Shown piece by piece: positions 14,407 through 23,327 of a stretch of DNA of 64,000 bases. Below the pieces are notes generated by a model, which was given only the letters and a program-made list of their open reading frames with translations, was not told the DNA's origin and searched no databases. Both the position numbers and the translations under genes were made by a program. The stretch's first letter is position 1. Every line of letters starts with the position of its first letter. The DNA is from Bordetella parapertussis (GTDB taxonomy: Bacteria > Pseudomonadota > Gammaproteobacteria > Burkholderiales > Burkholderiaceae_C), in assembly GCA_945878065.1 (NCBI GenBank), contig CAMDXA010000009.1, forward strand, positions 1-64,000, written 5' to 3'.

Positions 14407-15030
14407 ATGCTTGAAACAGTCGGCCACAGACAACGATCCAAGCTGATGGCGATCGTGCTGCTGATTTGCGGTGTGCTGGCCATGTTTTTCCAGCCCGCAA
14501 TGGCGCAATCTTCGGTAATGCTCAATGACCAACTGCTTGAGCGTGGAGAAGATGGGGTTTATTTGAGTGCCACCCTCGACTTTGCGTTGTCTCCCGGTCT
14601 GGAAGATGCCCTCTCGCGTGGCCTGCCTCTTACGTTTGTGTTGAAGGCGGAGGTCATTCGCGAGCGCTGGTTTTGGTACGACAAAAACGTCTCAGGGGTG
14701 CAGCGTTATTTCCGCTTGGCGTATCAACCGTTGTCGCGGCGCTGGCGCTTGCATGTGTCTGCAGCGCCGGTGCAAAGCATTGGCTTGGGAGTGGCGCTGG
14801 GCAGCAGCTACGACAGCTTGCCAGATGCCCTGGCGGCTTTACAAAAAATCAGCCGCTGGAAAGTGGCTGACACCCTGGTGCTGCAAAAAGATGTCAAGCA
14901 GCGTTTGGACCTGCGCTTTCGTTTGGATTTGAGCCAACTGCCGCAGGCCTTGCAGTTTGGCAACCAAGCCAGCAGCGACTGGAATATCAACTTCGACCAA
15001 AGCTTTCGGCTCGAAGAACTGGCCAAATGA
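14407..15030 (+). CDS. DUF4390 exported protein
   Basis: A 207-residue protein of unknown function. A basic N-terminus (GHRQRSKL) is followed by a hydrophobic core (MAIVLLICGVLAMFF) and a likely cleavage site after PAMAQ, so it should enter the periplasm. The mature part is rich in beta-strand-like and aromatic stretches (YFRLAYQPLSRRWRLHV). Position between rsmB and an NtrY-like kinase is the usual setting of DUF4390 proteins, so a link to membrane sensing is plausible but unproven. An in-frame ATG at 14383 lies inside rsmB. I prefer 14407, with GGA about 12 bases upstream. The stop overlaps the kinase start (ATGA). Confidence 0.8.
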   Translation: MLETVGHRQRSKLMAIVLLICGVLAMFFQPAMAQSSVMLNDQLLERGEDGVYLSATLDFALSPGLEDALSRGLPLTFVLKAEVIRERWFWYDKNVSGVQRYFRLAYQPLSRRWRLHVSAAPVQSIGLGVALGSSYDSLPDALAALQKISRWKVADTLVLQKDVKQRLDLRFRLDLSQLPQALQFGNQASSDWNINFDQSFRLEELAK

Positions 15031-17282
15031 CGCCAAACACCACCTGGAGCGATCTGCGTCACCGCAGTTGGATGCTGGTGGTGATCGTGTCGATTCTGGT
15101 CTCGGTGTCGATGATTCTGTTGTTTTTGCTCACCCAGGCTACCCAGCGATGGGATGTCTACGAAGAAAACTACGGACTGCTGTTTGGCTTGAACACGGTT
15201 TTGGCGGTGTTCTTGCTTTTGGTCATCAGTTGGATCGGATGGCGGCTGGTGCTGCGGTTGCGCCAAAGAAAATTTGGCAGCCGTTTGTTGATCAGATTGG
15301 CGTCTATTTTTGCGCTGGTCGGCATATTGCCAGGCCTGTTGATATACGCGGTTTCCTACCAGTTTGTCACCCGTTCGATCGAAGTCTGGTTTGACAACAA
15401 GGTGGAAGTGGCGCTGGATGCAGGCTTGAATTTGAGCCGCTCCACCCTAGAAAGCTTAGCCAGCGAACTGGTCACAGGCGTGCGCAACGCAGGCAACAAC
15501 ATGACGCCGGCATCGCGCAACCAATGGTCGGTCACGCTGGAAAAAGCGCGTGAACAACTGAGTGCATCCGAAGTCAGCCTCTGGCAGGGCAATATTCAAT
15601 TGGTAGCCAGCGTCAGCGAATCAGGCTTTTCATTGCAACCCGAAAGGCCCGGCGCTTCCGAATGGCGACAAGTGCGCACATCCGGCGTGACTTGGCGCAG
15701 CGATGGACTGGAAGATGCAGGCAATGCGGAAGCATTCCCGCGTCTCAAGGTATTGTTTCGCTTGCCAGACAGCGGGTTTCAGTTGGACCGACAAACCTAT
15801 GTGTTGCAAGTGGTTAAAAAATTACCGCCAGCCTTGGTGAACAACGCTCGCGCGGTGCTGGAGGCTAACCGCGAATACCAAGAAAGGGCGTTGGCACGCA
15901 GTGGTTTGGAGCGCATGTACATCGGCACCTTGACGCTGAGTCTTTTCTTATCTGTGTTTGGCGCAGTGTTGTTGGCGGTGCTATTTGGCAACCAATTGGC
16001 CAGACCGTTGTTGTTGCTGGCCGAAGGTGTGCGCGATGTGGCCGCCGGCGATTTACGGCCCAAACCTTTTTTGCAAGGCAAGGATGAACTCGATGGCTTG
16101 ACCCGTTCCTTTGCCGAGATGACGCAGCAATTGTTTGAAGCCAGAAATTCGGTAGAGCAAAGCATGGCCCAGCTGGATTTGGCGCGTAGCCATTTACAAA
16201 CCATGCTGGACAATTTGACTGCGGGGGTGGTGTTGCTAGACAGACAAGGGGTGATTTTGTCAATCAACCCTGGGGCTACACGCATTTTGAAATTACCGCT
16301 GTCGGTACATGTGGGACAGCTGTTTGAGGACGTAGAAGGGCTGCAAGGATTTGCCACCCAGGTGATAGACCGGTTTGAGGAAATCACAGCCGAGCAACCC
16401 AGTCGTGTCGACCATTGGGAACAGTCTTATGAGCTTGATCCCGCACCCCATGTTTCGGCGCAGGATTTTTCTGCACATGCCGCGCGGCAAATCACACTGG
16501 TGGCGCGTGGCGCTTTGTTGCCTCAGGGGGATTGGTTGCTGGTGTTCGATGACATCTCCGACATTGTCTCGGCGCAACGTTCACAAGCATGGACCGAAGT
16601 GGCCCGTCGCTTGGCGCACGAAATAAAAAATCCGCTGACACCGATACAACTGTCGGCAGAACGCTTGGCGATGAAGCTTGAAGGAAAGTTGCCTGCGGTA
16701 GAACAAGCACTGTTGACCAAGTCGGTGAAAACCATTGTGGAACAGGTTGATGCGTTGCAGCGACTGGTCAATGAATTTCGTGACTTTGGTCGTTTGCCTG
16801 CCGCGCGTTTGCAGCCCTTGGACCTCAACCAATTGCTAGCGGAAATGATGCCCTTGTATGACAACGACAATGCGCGGGTTCCGGTGCATTGGCAACTTGA
16901 TGCGCGGGTACCCGCGATGATGGGTGACGCTGCCCAGTTGCGACAAGTCGTGCACAACCTGATTCAAAATGCGCAAGATGCCAGCATGGCCAACCCGCAG
17001 GCACAGGTGCATGTGATGACCGAGTGGCGGCCGCAGTCACAACGGCTTAGGCTAACGGTGCAAGACAATGGGACTGGATTCAGTGAGGCGGTGTTGCAGC
17101 GGGCGTTTGAGCCCTATGTCACCACCAAAGCCAGCGGTACTGGTTTGGGGCTGGCCGTGGTGAAGAAAATTGCCGATGAACACAACGCCCGCATTGAATT
17201 GAAAAACCGTATGCAAGACGAGCAGTTATGTGGCGCGCAAGTGTCGCTATCATTTCGCCTTGTAGACTCTCACGACAACTGA
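15027..17282 (+). CDS. NtrY-like membrane sensor histidine kinase
   Basis: The 751-residue kinase has three N-terminal membrane segments (about 12-34, 50-72, 86-108) and a large extracytoplasmic region. A fourth segment at about 300-322 leads to HAMP (about 322-375), a PAS-like domain (about 388-490) and the kinase core. The phosphorylated His531 lies in RRLAHEIKNPLTPIQLSAER. The ATP-binding boxes are HNLIQNAQDAS, DNGTGF and GTGLGLAVVKK. This layout is that of NtrY, which in other bacteria responds to nitrogen or redox state, but the signal here is unknown. The ATG overlaps the DUF4390 stop, and the cognate regulator starts 14 bases downstream. Confidence 0.88.
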   Translation: MTPNTTWSDLRHRSWMLVVIVSILVSVSMILLFLLTQATQRWDVYEENYGLLFGLNTVLAVFLLLVISWIGWRLVLRLRQRKFGSRLLIRLASIFALVGILPGLLIYAVSYQFVTRSIEVWFDNKVEVALDAGLNLSRSTLESLASELVTGVRNAGNNMTPASRNQWSVTLEKAREQLSASEVSLWQGNIQLVASVSESGFSLQPERPGASEWRQVRTSGVTWRSDGLEDAGNAEAFPRLKVLFRLPDSGFQLDRQTYVLQVVKKLPPALVNNARAVLEANREYQERALARSGLERMYIGTLTLSLFLSVFGAVLLAVLFGNQLARPLLLLAEGVRDVAAGDLRPKPFLQGKDELDGLTRSFAEMTQQLFEARNSVEQSMAQLDLARSHLQTMLDNLTAGVVLLDRQGVILSINPGATRILKLPLSVHVGQLFEDVEGLQGFATQVIDRFEEITAEQPSRVDHWEQSYELDPAPHVSAQDFSAHAARQITLVARGALLPQGDWLLVFDDISDIVSAQRSQAWTEVARRLAHEIKNPLTPIQLSAERLAMKLEGKLPAVEQALLTKSVKTIVEQVDALQRLVNEFRDFGRLPAARLQPLDLNQLLAEMMPLYDNDNARVPVHWQLDARVPAMMGDAAQLRQVVHNLIQNAQDASMANPQAQVHVMTEWRPQSQRLRLTVQDNGTGFSEAVLQRAFEPYVTTKASGTGLGLAVVKKIADEHNARIELKNRMQDEQLCGAQVSLSFRLVDSHDN

Positions 17283-17296
17283 ACAGACACAACCGC

Positions 17297-17986
17297 ATGG
17301 CAACTATTCTGGTAGTAGACGACGAACTCGGCATTCGCGATCTTTTGTTTGAAATCCTCAACGACGAAGGTCATCAGGTGGAGCTGGCCATGAATGCAGC
17401 ACAGGCCCGATCTATCCGCGCCACATTGCAGCCCGATTTGGTGCTGCTTGATATTTGGATGCCTGATACCGATGGCGTGACACTGTTGAAAGAATGGGCA
17501 ACCAATGGGCTGCTCAATATGCCGGTGATCATGATGAGCGGCCATGCCACGATAGACACAGCCGTCGAGGCAACCCGTATTGGCGCCATGGCTTTCTTAG
17601 AAAAGCCAGTCACTATGCAAAAACTGCTCAAAGCGGTTGAGCAAGGTTTGAACCGCAAATGGGCCGGCGCAGGGCGCGGCGCAGCATTGCCACAAACGTC
17701 AGGAACGACTCACGGCAACTTGGGCATGGTGTCTGTGACGCCGTCGGTCTCGCCTGTGTTGCCTGCGGTGTTGCAACCGGTACAAAGCTTTGACCTGAGC
17801 GGCCCGTTGCGCGAAGCCAGAGACAGCTTTGAGAAAGCTTATTTCGAATTTCACTTGGCGCAAGAGGGTGGCTCGATGACCCGCGTGGCAGAGAAAACCG
17901 GGCTTGAGCGCACCCACCTCTACCGCAAGCTCAAGCAATTGGGCGTCGATTTATCGCGCGGCAAACGCTTCGGCAGTTCGCAGTAA
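17297..17986 (+). CDS. NtrX-like response regulator lacking the AAA+ domain
   Basis: A 229-residue regulator. The receiver domain (1-120) has acidic residues in VVDDELG, the phospho-acceptor Asp52 in LLDIWMPDTDG and the conserved Lys in FLEKPV. A linker of about 50 residues rich in Ala, Pro, Ser and Thr follows. The C-terminal Fis-type helix-turn-helix (about 187-229) contains MTRVAEKTGLERTHLYRKLK. The sigma-54-interacting AAA+ module of classical NtrX (about 240 residues with GAFTGA) is absent, so it should act on sigma-70-type promoters or as a repressor. The ATG at 17297 is chosen because MATILVVDDE is the natural start of the fold. Confidence 0.85.
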   Translation: MATILVVDDELGIRDLLFEILNDEGHQVELAMNAAQARSIRATLQPDLVLLDIWMPDTDGVTLLKEWATNGLLNMPVIMMSGHATIDTAVEATRIGAMAFLEKPVTMQKLLKAVEQGLNRKWAGAGRGAALPQTSGTTHGNLGMVSVTPSVSPVLPAVLQPVQSFDLSGPLREARDSFEKAYFEFHLAQEGGSMTRVAEKTGLERTHLYRKLKQLGVDLSRGKRFGSSQ

Positions 17987-17995
17987 ACCGCAGCC

Positions 17996-20900
17996 TTACA
18001 TATTGCGGCGGTACTGGCCGCCCACTTCAAACAAGGCGCTGGTGATTTGCCCCAGCGAACACACGCGCACCGCGTCCATCAGCACGTGAAAAACATTGTC
18101 GTTGGCTATCACCGCTTGCTGGAGTTGTTTCAGCATGTCAGCCGAAGCAGTGGCGTGAAGCAGATGGAAATCGTTCAAGCGTTTCAATTGGTTTTGCTTT
18201 TCTTCATCAGTCGAGCGTGCGAGTTCAATCTTTTGCGGCACTTCATTGGCCTGCGGTGACTTGAAGGTATTGACGCCGATGATGGGTAACTCGCCCGTGT
18301 GTTTGAGCATTTCGTAATGCATGGATTCGTCTTGGATCTTGCCACGCTGGTAGCCGGTTTCCATGGCACCGAGCACTCCGCCGCGTTCGGCAATCGCCAC
18401 AAACTCGGACAGTACGGCTTCTTCGACCAGTTCGGTCAACTCCTCGATGATGAAAGCGCCTTGCGACGGGTTTTCGTTTTTCGCCAAGCCCCATTCGCGG
18501 TTGATGATGAGTTGAATCGCCATGGCGCGGCGCACCGATTCTTCGGTGGGCGTGGTGATGGCTTCGTCAAACGCGTTGGTGTGCAGGCTGTTGCAGTTGT
18601 CGTAGATCGCGATCAGTGCTTGCAGCGTGGTACGGATGTCGTTGAACTGGATTTCTTGCGCATGCAGTGAACGGCCGCTGGTTTGAATGTGGTATTTGAG
18701 TTTTTGTGAACGGTCGTTGGCGCCGTATTTTTCTTTCATCGCCACCGCCCAGATACGACGCGCGACGCGCCCCATGACGGTGTACTCCGGGTCCATGCCG
18801 TTGCTGAAAAAGAACGAGAGATTGGGCGCAAAGTCATCGATGTGCATGCCGCGCGCCAGATAGGCTTCGACAAACGTAAAACCGTTGGACAGGGTGAATG
18901 CCAGTTGTGAAATCGGGTTGGCGCCAGCCTCGGCGATGTGATAGCCGCTGATGGATACGCTGTAGAAATTGCGCACTTGGTGCTCAACGAAATACTGCGC
19001 GATATCGCCCATGACCTTGAGAGAGAACTCGGTGCTGAATAAACAGGTGTTCTGGCCTTGGTCTTCTTTCAAGATGTCAGCTTGTACTGTGCCGCGCACG
19101 TTTTGCAGCACCCAAGTCCTTATGTCTGCCGCCTCGGTCGTTGAAGGTTCGCGGCCTTTTTCTGTGCGGAACTTCTCCAAGTTCTGGTCGATGGCGGTGT
19201 TCATGAACATCGCCAAAATCGTCGGCGCCGGCCCGTTGATGGTCATGGACACGCTGGTTGCGGGTGAGCACAAATCAAAACCGTCGTACAAAACCTTCAT
19301 GTCGTCGAGCGTGGCGATACTGACACCCGAATTGCCGACCTTGCCGTAGATGTCGGGACGCAAGTCCGGGTCGTTGCCGTAGAGCGTGACCGAATCGAAA
19401 GCGGTCGACAAGCGCTTGGCCGGCATGCCTTCACTCAACAGTTTGAAGCGGCGGTTGGTGCGAAACGCATCGCCTTCACCGGCGAACATGCGCGTCGGGT
19501 CTTCGTTGTCGCGTTTGAACGCGAACGTGCCGGCGGTATACGGATAGCGTCCGGGCACGTTGTCCAGCATCAGCCATTGCAGTATGTCGCCATGGTCGTG
19601 AAAGGTGGGCAAGGCCACTTTGCGTACCGGTGTGCCGCTGAGCGACAGGGTCACCAGGCTGCTGCGGATTTCTTTGTCACGCACCTTGACCACTAACTCG
19701 TCGCCGGAGTAATCGGCTTTCAAGGTCGGCCAGTCTTTCAACAGGGCGCGTGCATCCGCGTCCAAGCGTTCTTCGCGCTCGAGAGCCAGCCCCAAGCTGG
19801 CTTCAGAGGCGCGTGGTTTGTTGGGCTTGCCCTCAGCCAGCATGGCCGAAGCGGCTTTCAATTGCTGCACTTCGCGCGCCAGTTGTGCTTGTGCGCGAGC
19901 GCGGTGTTTGTAGCCGCGCACGGTGTCGCTGATCTCGGCTAAATAACGACTGCGAGAAGACGGCACGATGGGCGTCTGGTGCGAGCTGTGGCGCACATTC
20001 ACCAGCGGCAAACGCGCCTCGCTCAAAGCCAAACCCAGTTCTTGCAAACGCGGTTTCATGGCTTGGTAAAGCGCGGTCACGCCGTCGTCATTGAAATGTG
20101 CGGCCATGGTGCCGAACACTGGCATCTTCTCGGTCGGCGTGGTCCAGGCTTCGCGGTTGCGTTGCACTTGTTTGGAGACATCGCGCAGCGCGTCAGCAGA
20201 GCCCTTGCGGTCAAATTTGTTGATGGCGACAAACTCGGCAAAGTCCAGCATGTCGATTTTTTCCAGTTGGCTGGCGGCGCCGAACTCGGGCGTCATCACA
20301 TACAGCGGAACGTCTACATGCGGCACGATGGCTGCATCGCCTTGGCCGATGCCTGAGGTTTCCACCACGACCAGATCAAAACCGGCGCATTTGGCGGCGG
20401 CGATGACGTCCGGCAATGCAGCGCTGATTTCGCTGCCGAATTCACGCGTAGCCAGACTGCGCATGAAGACGCGCGTACCTTGCTGCCAAGGAGAAATGGC
20501 GTTCATGCGGATGCGGTCGCCCAAGAGAGCACCACCGCTTTTGCGGCGAGAGGGATCAATGGAAATAACGGCAATGCGTAATTGGTCTTCTTGGTCGAGT
20601 CGCAAACGCCGGATCAGTTCGTCTGTCAGTGATGATTTACCCGCGCCGCCGGTGCCTGTGATGCCGATCACTGGCGCTGTCACGGTTTGGGCGTGTGTAC
20701 GCAATTGCATTCGCAGGTCTTGCACCAAAGGGCTTTGCGCTTCTAGCGCGGTGATGAGTTGTGCCAATGCGCGCCAGCTGTGTTCAGTGTGGCCTTGTAT
20801 GGCACTCAAGCTGCGGGGCGCATGACCGGCCAAATCCGTATCGCAGCGCATGATCATTTCGCCGATCATGCCTTGCAGACCCATGCGCTGGCCGTCTTGC

Positions 20901-21292
20901 GGGCTGTAAATCCGGGTCACGCCATAGGCTTGTAATTCGTTGATTTCATCTGCCACGATGACGCCGCCGCCGCCGCCGAACACCTGTATGTGGGCACCGC
21001 CGCGCTGGCGCAGCAAATCGACCATGTACTTGAAATATTCGACATGGCCGCCTTGGTAAGAGCTGATGGCAATGCCTTGCACGTCTTCCTGCAACGCGGC
21101 TGTGACCACTTCATCTACCGAACGGTTGTGACCCAAATGGATCACTTCGGCACCCATGCCTTGCAAGATGCGGCGCATGATATTGATGGCTGCGTCGTGC
21201 CCGTCAAACAAACTGGCCGCGGTGACAAAGCGCACTTTGTGGGTAGGCTTGTAGGCAGCCAATGCCAGGTATTCAGCGGACAACTCAGTCAT
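17996..21292 (-). CDS. icmF: Fused isobutyryl-CoA mutase IcmF
   Basis: A 1098-residue three-part enzyme. The N-terminal cobalamin-binding domain carries [15 protein letters not shown] and the strand [10 protein letters not shown]. The middle G-protein chaperone domain has Walker [18 protein letters not shown] and [12 protein letters not shown]. The C-terminal mutase domain contains [18 protein letters not shown] and [17 protein letters not shown]. This domain order defines IcmF, which interconverts isobutyryl-CoA and n-butyryl-CoA (some members use pivalyl- or isovaleryl-CoA), with an internal GTPase that loads B12. The TAGTFAF form resembles IcmF rather than methylmalonyl-CoA mutase, though substrate is inferred. 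A likely promoter and inverted repeat lie upstream. Nine bases separate its end from the convergent regulator gene. Confidence 0.93.
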   Translation of the reverse strand: MTELSAEYLALAAYKPTHKVRFVTAASLFDGHDAAINIMRRILQGMGAEVIHLGHNRSVDEVVTAALQEDVQGIAISSYQGGHVEYFKYMVDLLRQRGGAHIQVFGGGGGVIVADEINELQAYGVTRIYSPQDGQRMGLQGMIGEMIMRCDTDLAGHAPRSLSAIQGHTEHSWRALAQLITALEAQSPLVQDLRMQLRTHAQTVTAPVIGITGTGGAGKSSLTDELIRRLRLDQEDQLRIAVISIDPSRRKSGGALLGDRIRMNAISPWQQGTRVFMRSLATREFGSEISAALPDVIAAAKCAGFDLVVVETSGIGQGDAAIVPHVDVPLYVMTPEFGAASQLEKIDMLDFAEFVAINKFDRKGSADALRDVSKQVQRNREAWTTPTEKMPVFGTMAAHFNDDGVTALYQAMKPRLQELGLALSEARLPLVNVRHSSHQTPIVPSSRSRYLAEISDTVRGYKHRARAQAQLAREVQQLKAASAMLAEGKPNKPRASEASLGLALEREERLDADARALLKDWPTLKADYSGDELVVKVRDKEIRSSLVTLSLSGTPVRKVALPTFHDHGDILQWLMLDNVPGRYPYTAGTFAFKRDNEDPTRMFAGEGDAFRTNRRFKLLSEGMPAKRLSTAFDSVTLYGNDPDLRPDIYGKVGNSGVSIATLDDMKVLYDGFDLCSPATSVSMTINGPAPTILAMFMNTAIDQNLEKFRTEKGREPSTTEAADIRTWVLQNVRGTVQADILKEDQGQNTCLFSTEFSLKVMGDIAQYFVEHQVRNFYSVSISGYHIAEAGANPISQLAFTLSNGFTFVEAYLARGMHIDDFAPNLSFFFSNGMDPEYTVMGRVARRIWAVAMKEKYGANDRSQKLKYHIQTSGRSLHAQEIQFNDIRTTLQALIAIYDNCNSLHTNAFDEAITTPTEESVRRAMAIQLIINREWGLAKNENPSQGAFIIEELTELVEEAVLSEFVAIAERGGVLGAMETGYQRGKIQDESMHYEMLKHTGELPIIGVNTFKSPQANEVPQKIELARSTDEEKQNQLKRLNDFHLLHATASADMLKQLQQAVIANDNVFHVLMDAVRVCSLGQITSALFEVGGQYRRNM

Positions 21293-21365
21293 GGTGTATG
21301 GGCGGTGTGAGCCTGAAAAAAAGCATTGAAAACAGAAATTAGTGGCGGTTATTCGCCGCTTTCAA

Positions 21366-21382
21366 ATTGACGTTACGTCAAT
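21366..21382. promoter_or_regulatory. 17-bp inverted repeat, candidate operator for icmF
   Basis: The sequence ATTGACGT-T-ACGTCAAT is a perfect inverted repeat of 8-bp arms about one central base, in the 251-base gap between divergent icmF and the TMEM220-type gene. It overlaps the putative icmF -10 element (complement of 21381-21386), a repressor-like position. ACGT-centred repeats are bound by MerR-family LiuR-type regulators of acyl-CoA catabolism in other proteobacteria. That link is an analogy only. Confidence 0.55.
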
Positions 21383-21411
21383 CATAGCCTGAAGTATTCC
21401 TCGCCAATCAA
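21381..21411 (-). promoter_or_regulatory. Candidate icmF promoter
   Basis: On the minus strand, TTGATT (complement of 21406-21411) and TATGAT (complement of 21381-21386) are separated by 19 bases and lie about 90 bases upstream of the icmF start. The -10 is a good match. The long spacer is unusual for plain sigma-70 promoters but typical of MerR-controlled ones. The inverted repeat at 21366-21382 touches the -10. Confidence 0.4.
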
Positions 21412-21493
21412 ACACATGCAGAGGCTCACTGGTCGGGCCGAACACGCATTGCAGCGGCACTTGGTGATGCGGCCTATTGCCCGGCCCGTGCCC

Positions 21494-21499
21494 TATAAT
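21494..21499 (+). promoter_or_regulatory. Candidate -10 element before the TMEM220-type gene
   Basis: A perfect TATAAT lies 44 bases before the ATG of the next gene. No convincing -35 hexamer is found at 16-18 bases upstream, so the promoter is either weak, activator-dependent or spurious. Confidence 0.35.
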
Positions 21500-21543
21500 C
21501 CGCAACTATTTCAAAACCGAGCAATGGTTAGGTAAGGAATCGA

Positions 21544-21963
21544 ATGTTTAAAGCTTTCAGTCTTGTTTTTGGTGTTTTGTTTCTTATATGCGCCGGCTTG
21601 CAATGGAATGACCCAGATCCCTTGTTGTGGATTCCGTTGTATCTTTTGTCAGCTTTGTCTTGCGCCTATGCCTTCAAAGGCAACAGCGCAGTGCGCTTGA
21701 ATACTTTCAATATCGTGTTGTATGGCGCTTATGCGGTGTTTTTGTTTCTCACAAAAGACGGCGTGATATCTTGGGCCACGGAACACCACTTCGATTCTTT
21801 GACCCACTCAATGATGGCCTCCACGCCTTGGATCGAAAACACCAGAGAATTTGGCGGGCTGTTCATCATGCTGGTGGTTTGCGCCGTCAATTTGTATGTC
21901 GACAGGCAGCAAACGCCGGCAGAAAACCTGCCCGAAGCGGACGAAACACACGTCAGCCCCTGA
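21544..21963 (+). CDS. TMEM220-type small membrane protein
   Basis: A 139-residue protein with four likely membrane segments (about 4-20, 26-45, 51-70 and 105-122). The motif LQWNDPDPLLWIPLY (residues 19-33) and the later ENTREFGGLFIM resemble the transmembrane family 220 found in bacteria and animals, for which no function is established. AAGGAA lies a few bases before the ATG. The next gene, a secreted PQQ-type dehydrogenase, starts 23 bases after the stop, so the two are probably co-transcribed. A functional connection between them is not known. Confidence 0.65.
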   Translation: MFKAFSLVFGVLFLICAGLQWNDPDPLLWIPLYLLSALSCAYAFKGNSAVRLNTFNIVLYGAYAVFLFLTKDGVISWATEHHFDSLTHSMMASTPWIENTREFGGLFIMLVVCAVNLYVDRQQTPAENLPEADETHVSP

Positions 21964-21986
21964 CCTTGAACTTAACGAAAGCTTCC

Positions 21987-23285
21987 ATGTCTTTATCTAA
22001 AACGCTCCAATTGCTTATCGCTTTTTTCTGTGTGTCGACCAGTGCCTGGGCTGAAACACCCATACAACTGGTCAAAGTGGTGGGTGGCTTGAACAAGCCA
22101 TTGGCCATGGTTCAGCCCCAAGGTGATACGCGCATGTTCATCATGGAACACGAGGGCCTGATCAAAATTTTGGAAGACGGAAAAATCACCCAGACGCTGT
22201 TGGACCTGACCTCCAAAGTTGTGCCGTTCAACTCCGACTACAGCGAAACCGGTTTGCTTGGACTGGCGCTGCATCCCAATTTTCAAAAAAACGGCAAGTT
22301 TTATGTGGCGTATTCCGCTCCTTTTGGGTCTGACAAGACCATCGCTCCTCCCGGGTTTTCGCACCTCAACGTGGTCGAAGAGTTTGTGGTGGGCAAAAAC
22401 CAAAAAACGCCGGTTGACCCCAATTCAGGCAAACGCATACATTCTTTGGCTTGGCCCCATTTCAACCACAACGGTCATTGGATAGGTTTTGGCCCGGACC
22501 AAATGCTTTACATATCGACCGGCGACGGCGGCTATAAGGCCGAATGGACTGACAAAAAAGCCAACTACAACAGTCAGAAATTAGACAATTACTTCGGGAA
22601 AATTCTTCGTATTGATGTGTCACAAATCAGCAAAGACAAGTCTTACCGGGTTCCTGCTGACAACCCCATGGTCAAAGTACCTGACGCACTGCCTGAAATT
22701 TGGGCCTTTGGGTTGCGTGATCCGTGGCGCTGTTCTTTTGACACCAAAGGCAGCAAACAATTGATTTGTGGCGATGTCCAAGAAGACAGCTTTGAGTCCA
22801 TCAAAATCATTGAAAAAGGCAAGAACATGGGTTGGCCAATAGTCGAAGGCCAGATGCGCTGCTTCAGCTGGGAAAACCCCCAAGTCCACAAAGACAACTG
22901 TGACAAATCGGCGATCAATCCTGCTGTCATCGAGTATCCCAATTGTTCCGCTGTGCCGACGGGTTGCAAAGGTATTTCCGTGGCCGGCGGTTACGTTCAC
23001 CGGGGCAGTTCCGCCCAGTTAAACGGCAAGTATATTTTTGGCGATTGGAGCAAGCGGTTTGACCAAAACGACGGTCAAATTTTTGTGGCTTCACCGACCA
23101 AAAAAGGCGCTTGGTCCATGGTTAACACACGCATACAAATGAGTGAACCGATGGCCAATGGAAAACTGCCCTATGTCTTGGCATTTGCCCAAGATGCCAA
23201 AGGCAATGTGTATGCTTTGACGGCAGTCAATAGCAAGCGCAACAAGGTGTTCGAAGACGCTATCTATTTGGTCAAAGCTGACTAA
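21987..23285 (+). CDS. Secreted PQQ-dependent sugar dehydrogenase-like protein
   Basis: A 432-residue protein starting MSLSKTLQ, with a clear signal peptide ending at STSAWA. The mature part has the six-bladed beta-propeller pattern of soluble glucose/sorbosone dehydrogenases: VKVVGGLNKPLAMVQP, ETGLLGLALHPNFQKNGKFY, YISTGDGGYK, IWAFGLRDPWRCSFD and YVHRGSSAQLNGKYIFGDW. A four-cysteine insertion lies at about 290-330 (MRCFSWENP...NCDKS...NCSAV...GCKG). No CxxCH haem motif is present, so electrons would pass to an external acceptor. Oxidation of an aldose in the periplasm is inferred, and PQQ synthesis genes are not in the window. An in-frame start much further upstream would overlap the preceding gene and lose the signal peptide. 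Confidence 0.8.
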   Translation: MSLSKTLQLLIAFFCVSTSAWAETPIQLVKVVGGLNKPLAMVQPQGDTRMFIMEHEGLIKILEDGKITQTLLDLTSKVVPFNSDYSETGLLGLALHPNFQKNGKFYVAYSAPFGSDKTIAPPGFSHLNVVEEFVVGKNQKTPVDPNSGKRIHSLAWPHFNHNGHWIGFGPDQMLYISTGDGGYKAEWTDKKANYNSQKLDNYFGKILRIDVSQISKDKSYRVPADNPMVKVPDALPEIWAFGLRDPWRCSFDTKGSKQLICGDVQEDSFESIKIIEKGKNMGWPIVEGQMRCFSWENPQVHKDNCDKSAINPAVIEYPNCSAVPTGCKGISVAGGYVHRGSSAQLNGKYIFGDWSKRFDQNDGQIFVASPTKKGAWSMVNTRIQMSEPMANGKLPYVLAFAQDAKGNVYALTAVNSKRNKVFEDAIYLVKAD

Positions 23286-23295
23286 ATAATTGGCG

Positions 23296-23326
23296 CCTAA
23301 GCGGCTGAGTCGTCATGCCGCTTGGG
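23296..23326. terminator. Hairpin between convergent genes
   Basis: CCTAAGCGGC (23296-23305) pairs with GCCGCTTGGG (23317-23326) over 10 positions with one wobble, around an 11-nt loop. It lies between the ends of the dehydrogenase gene and the convergent amidase and could act on both strands. There is no strong U-tract on either side. Confidence 0.45.
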
Positions 23327-23327
23327 T

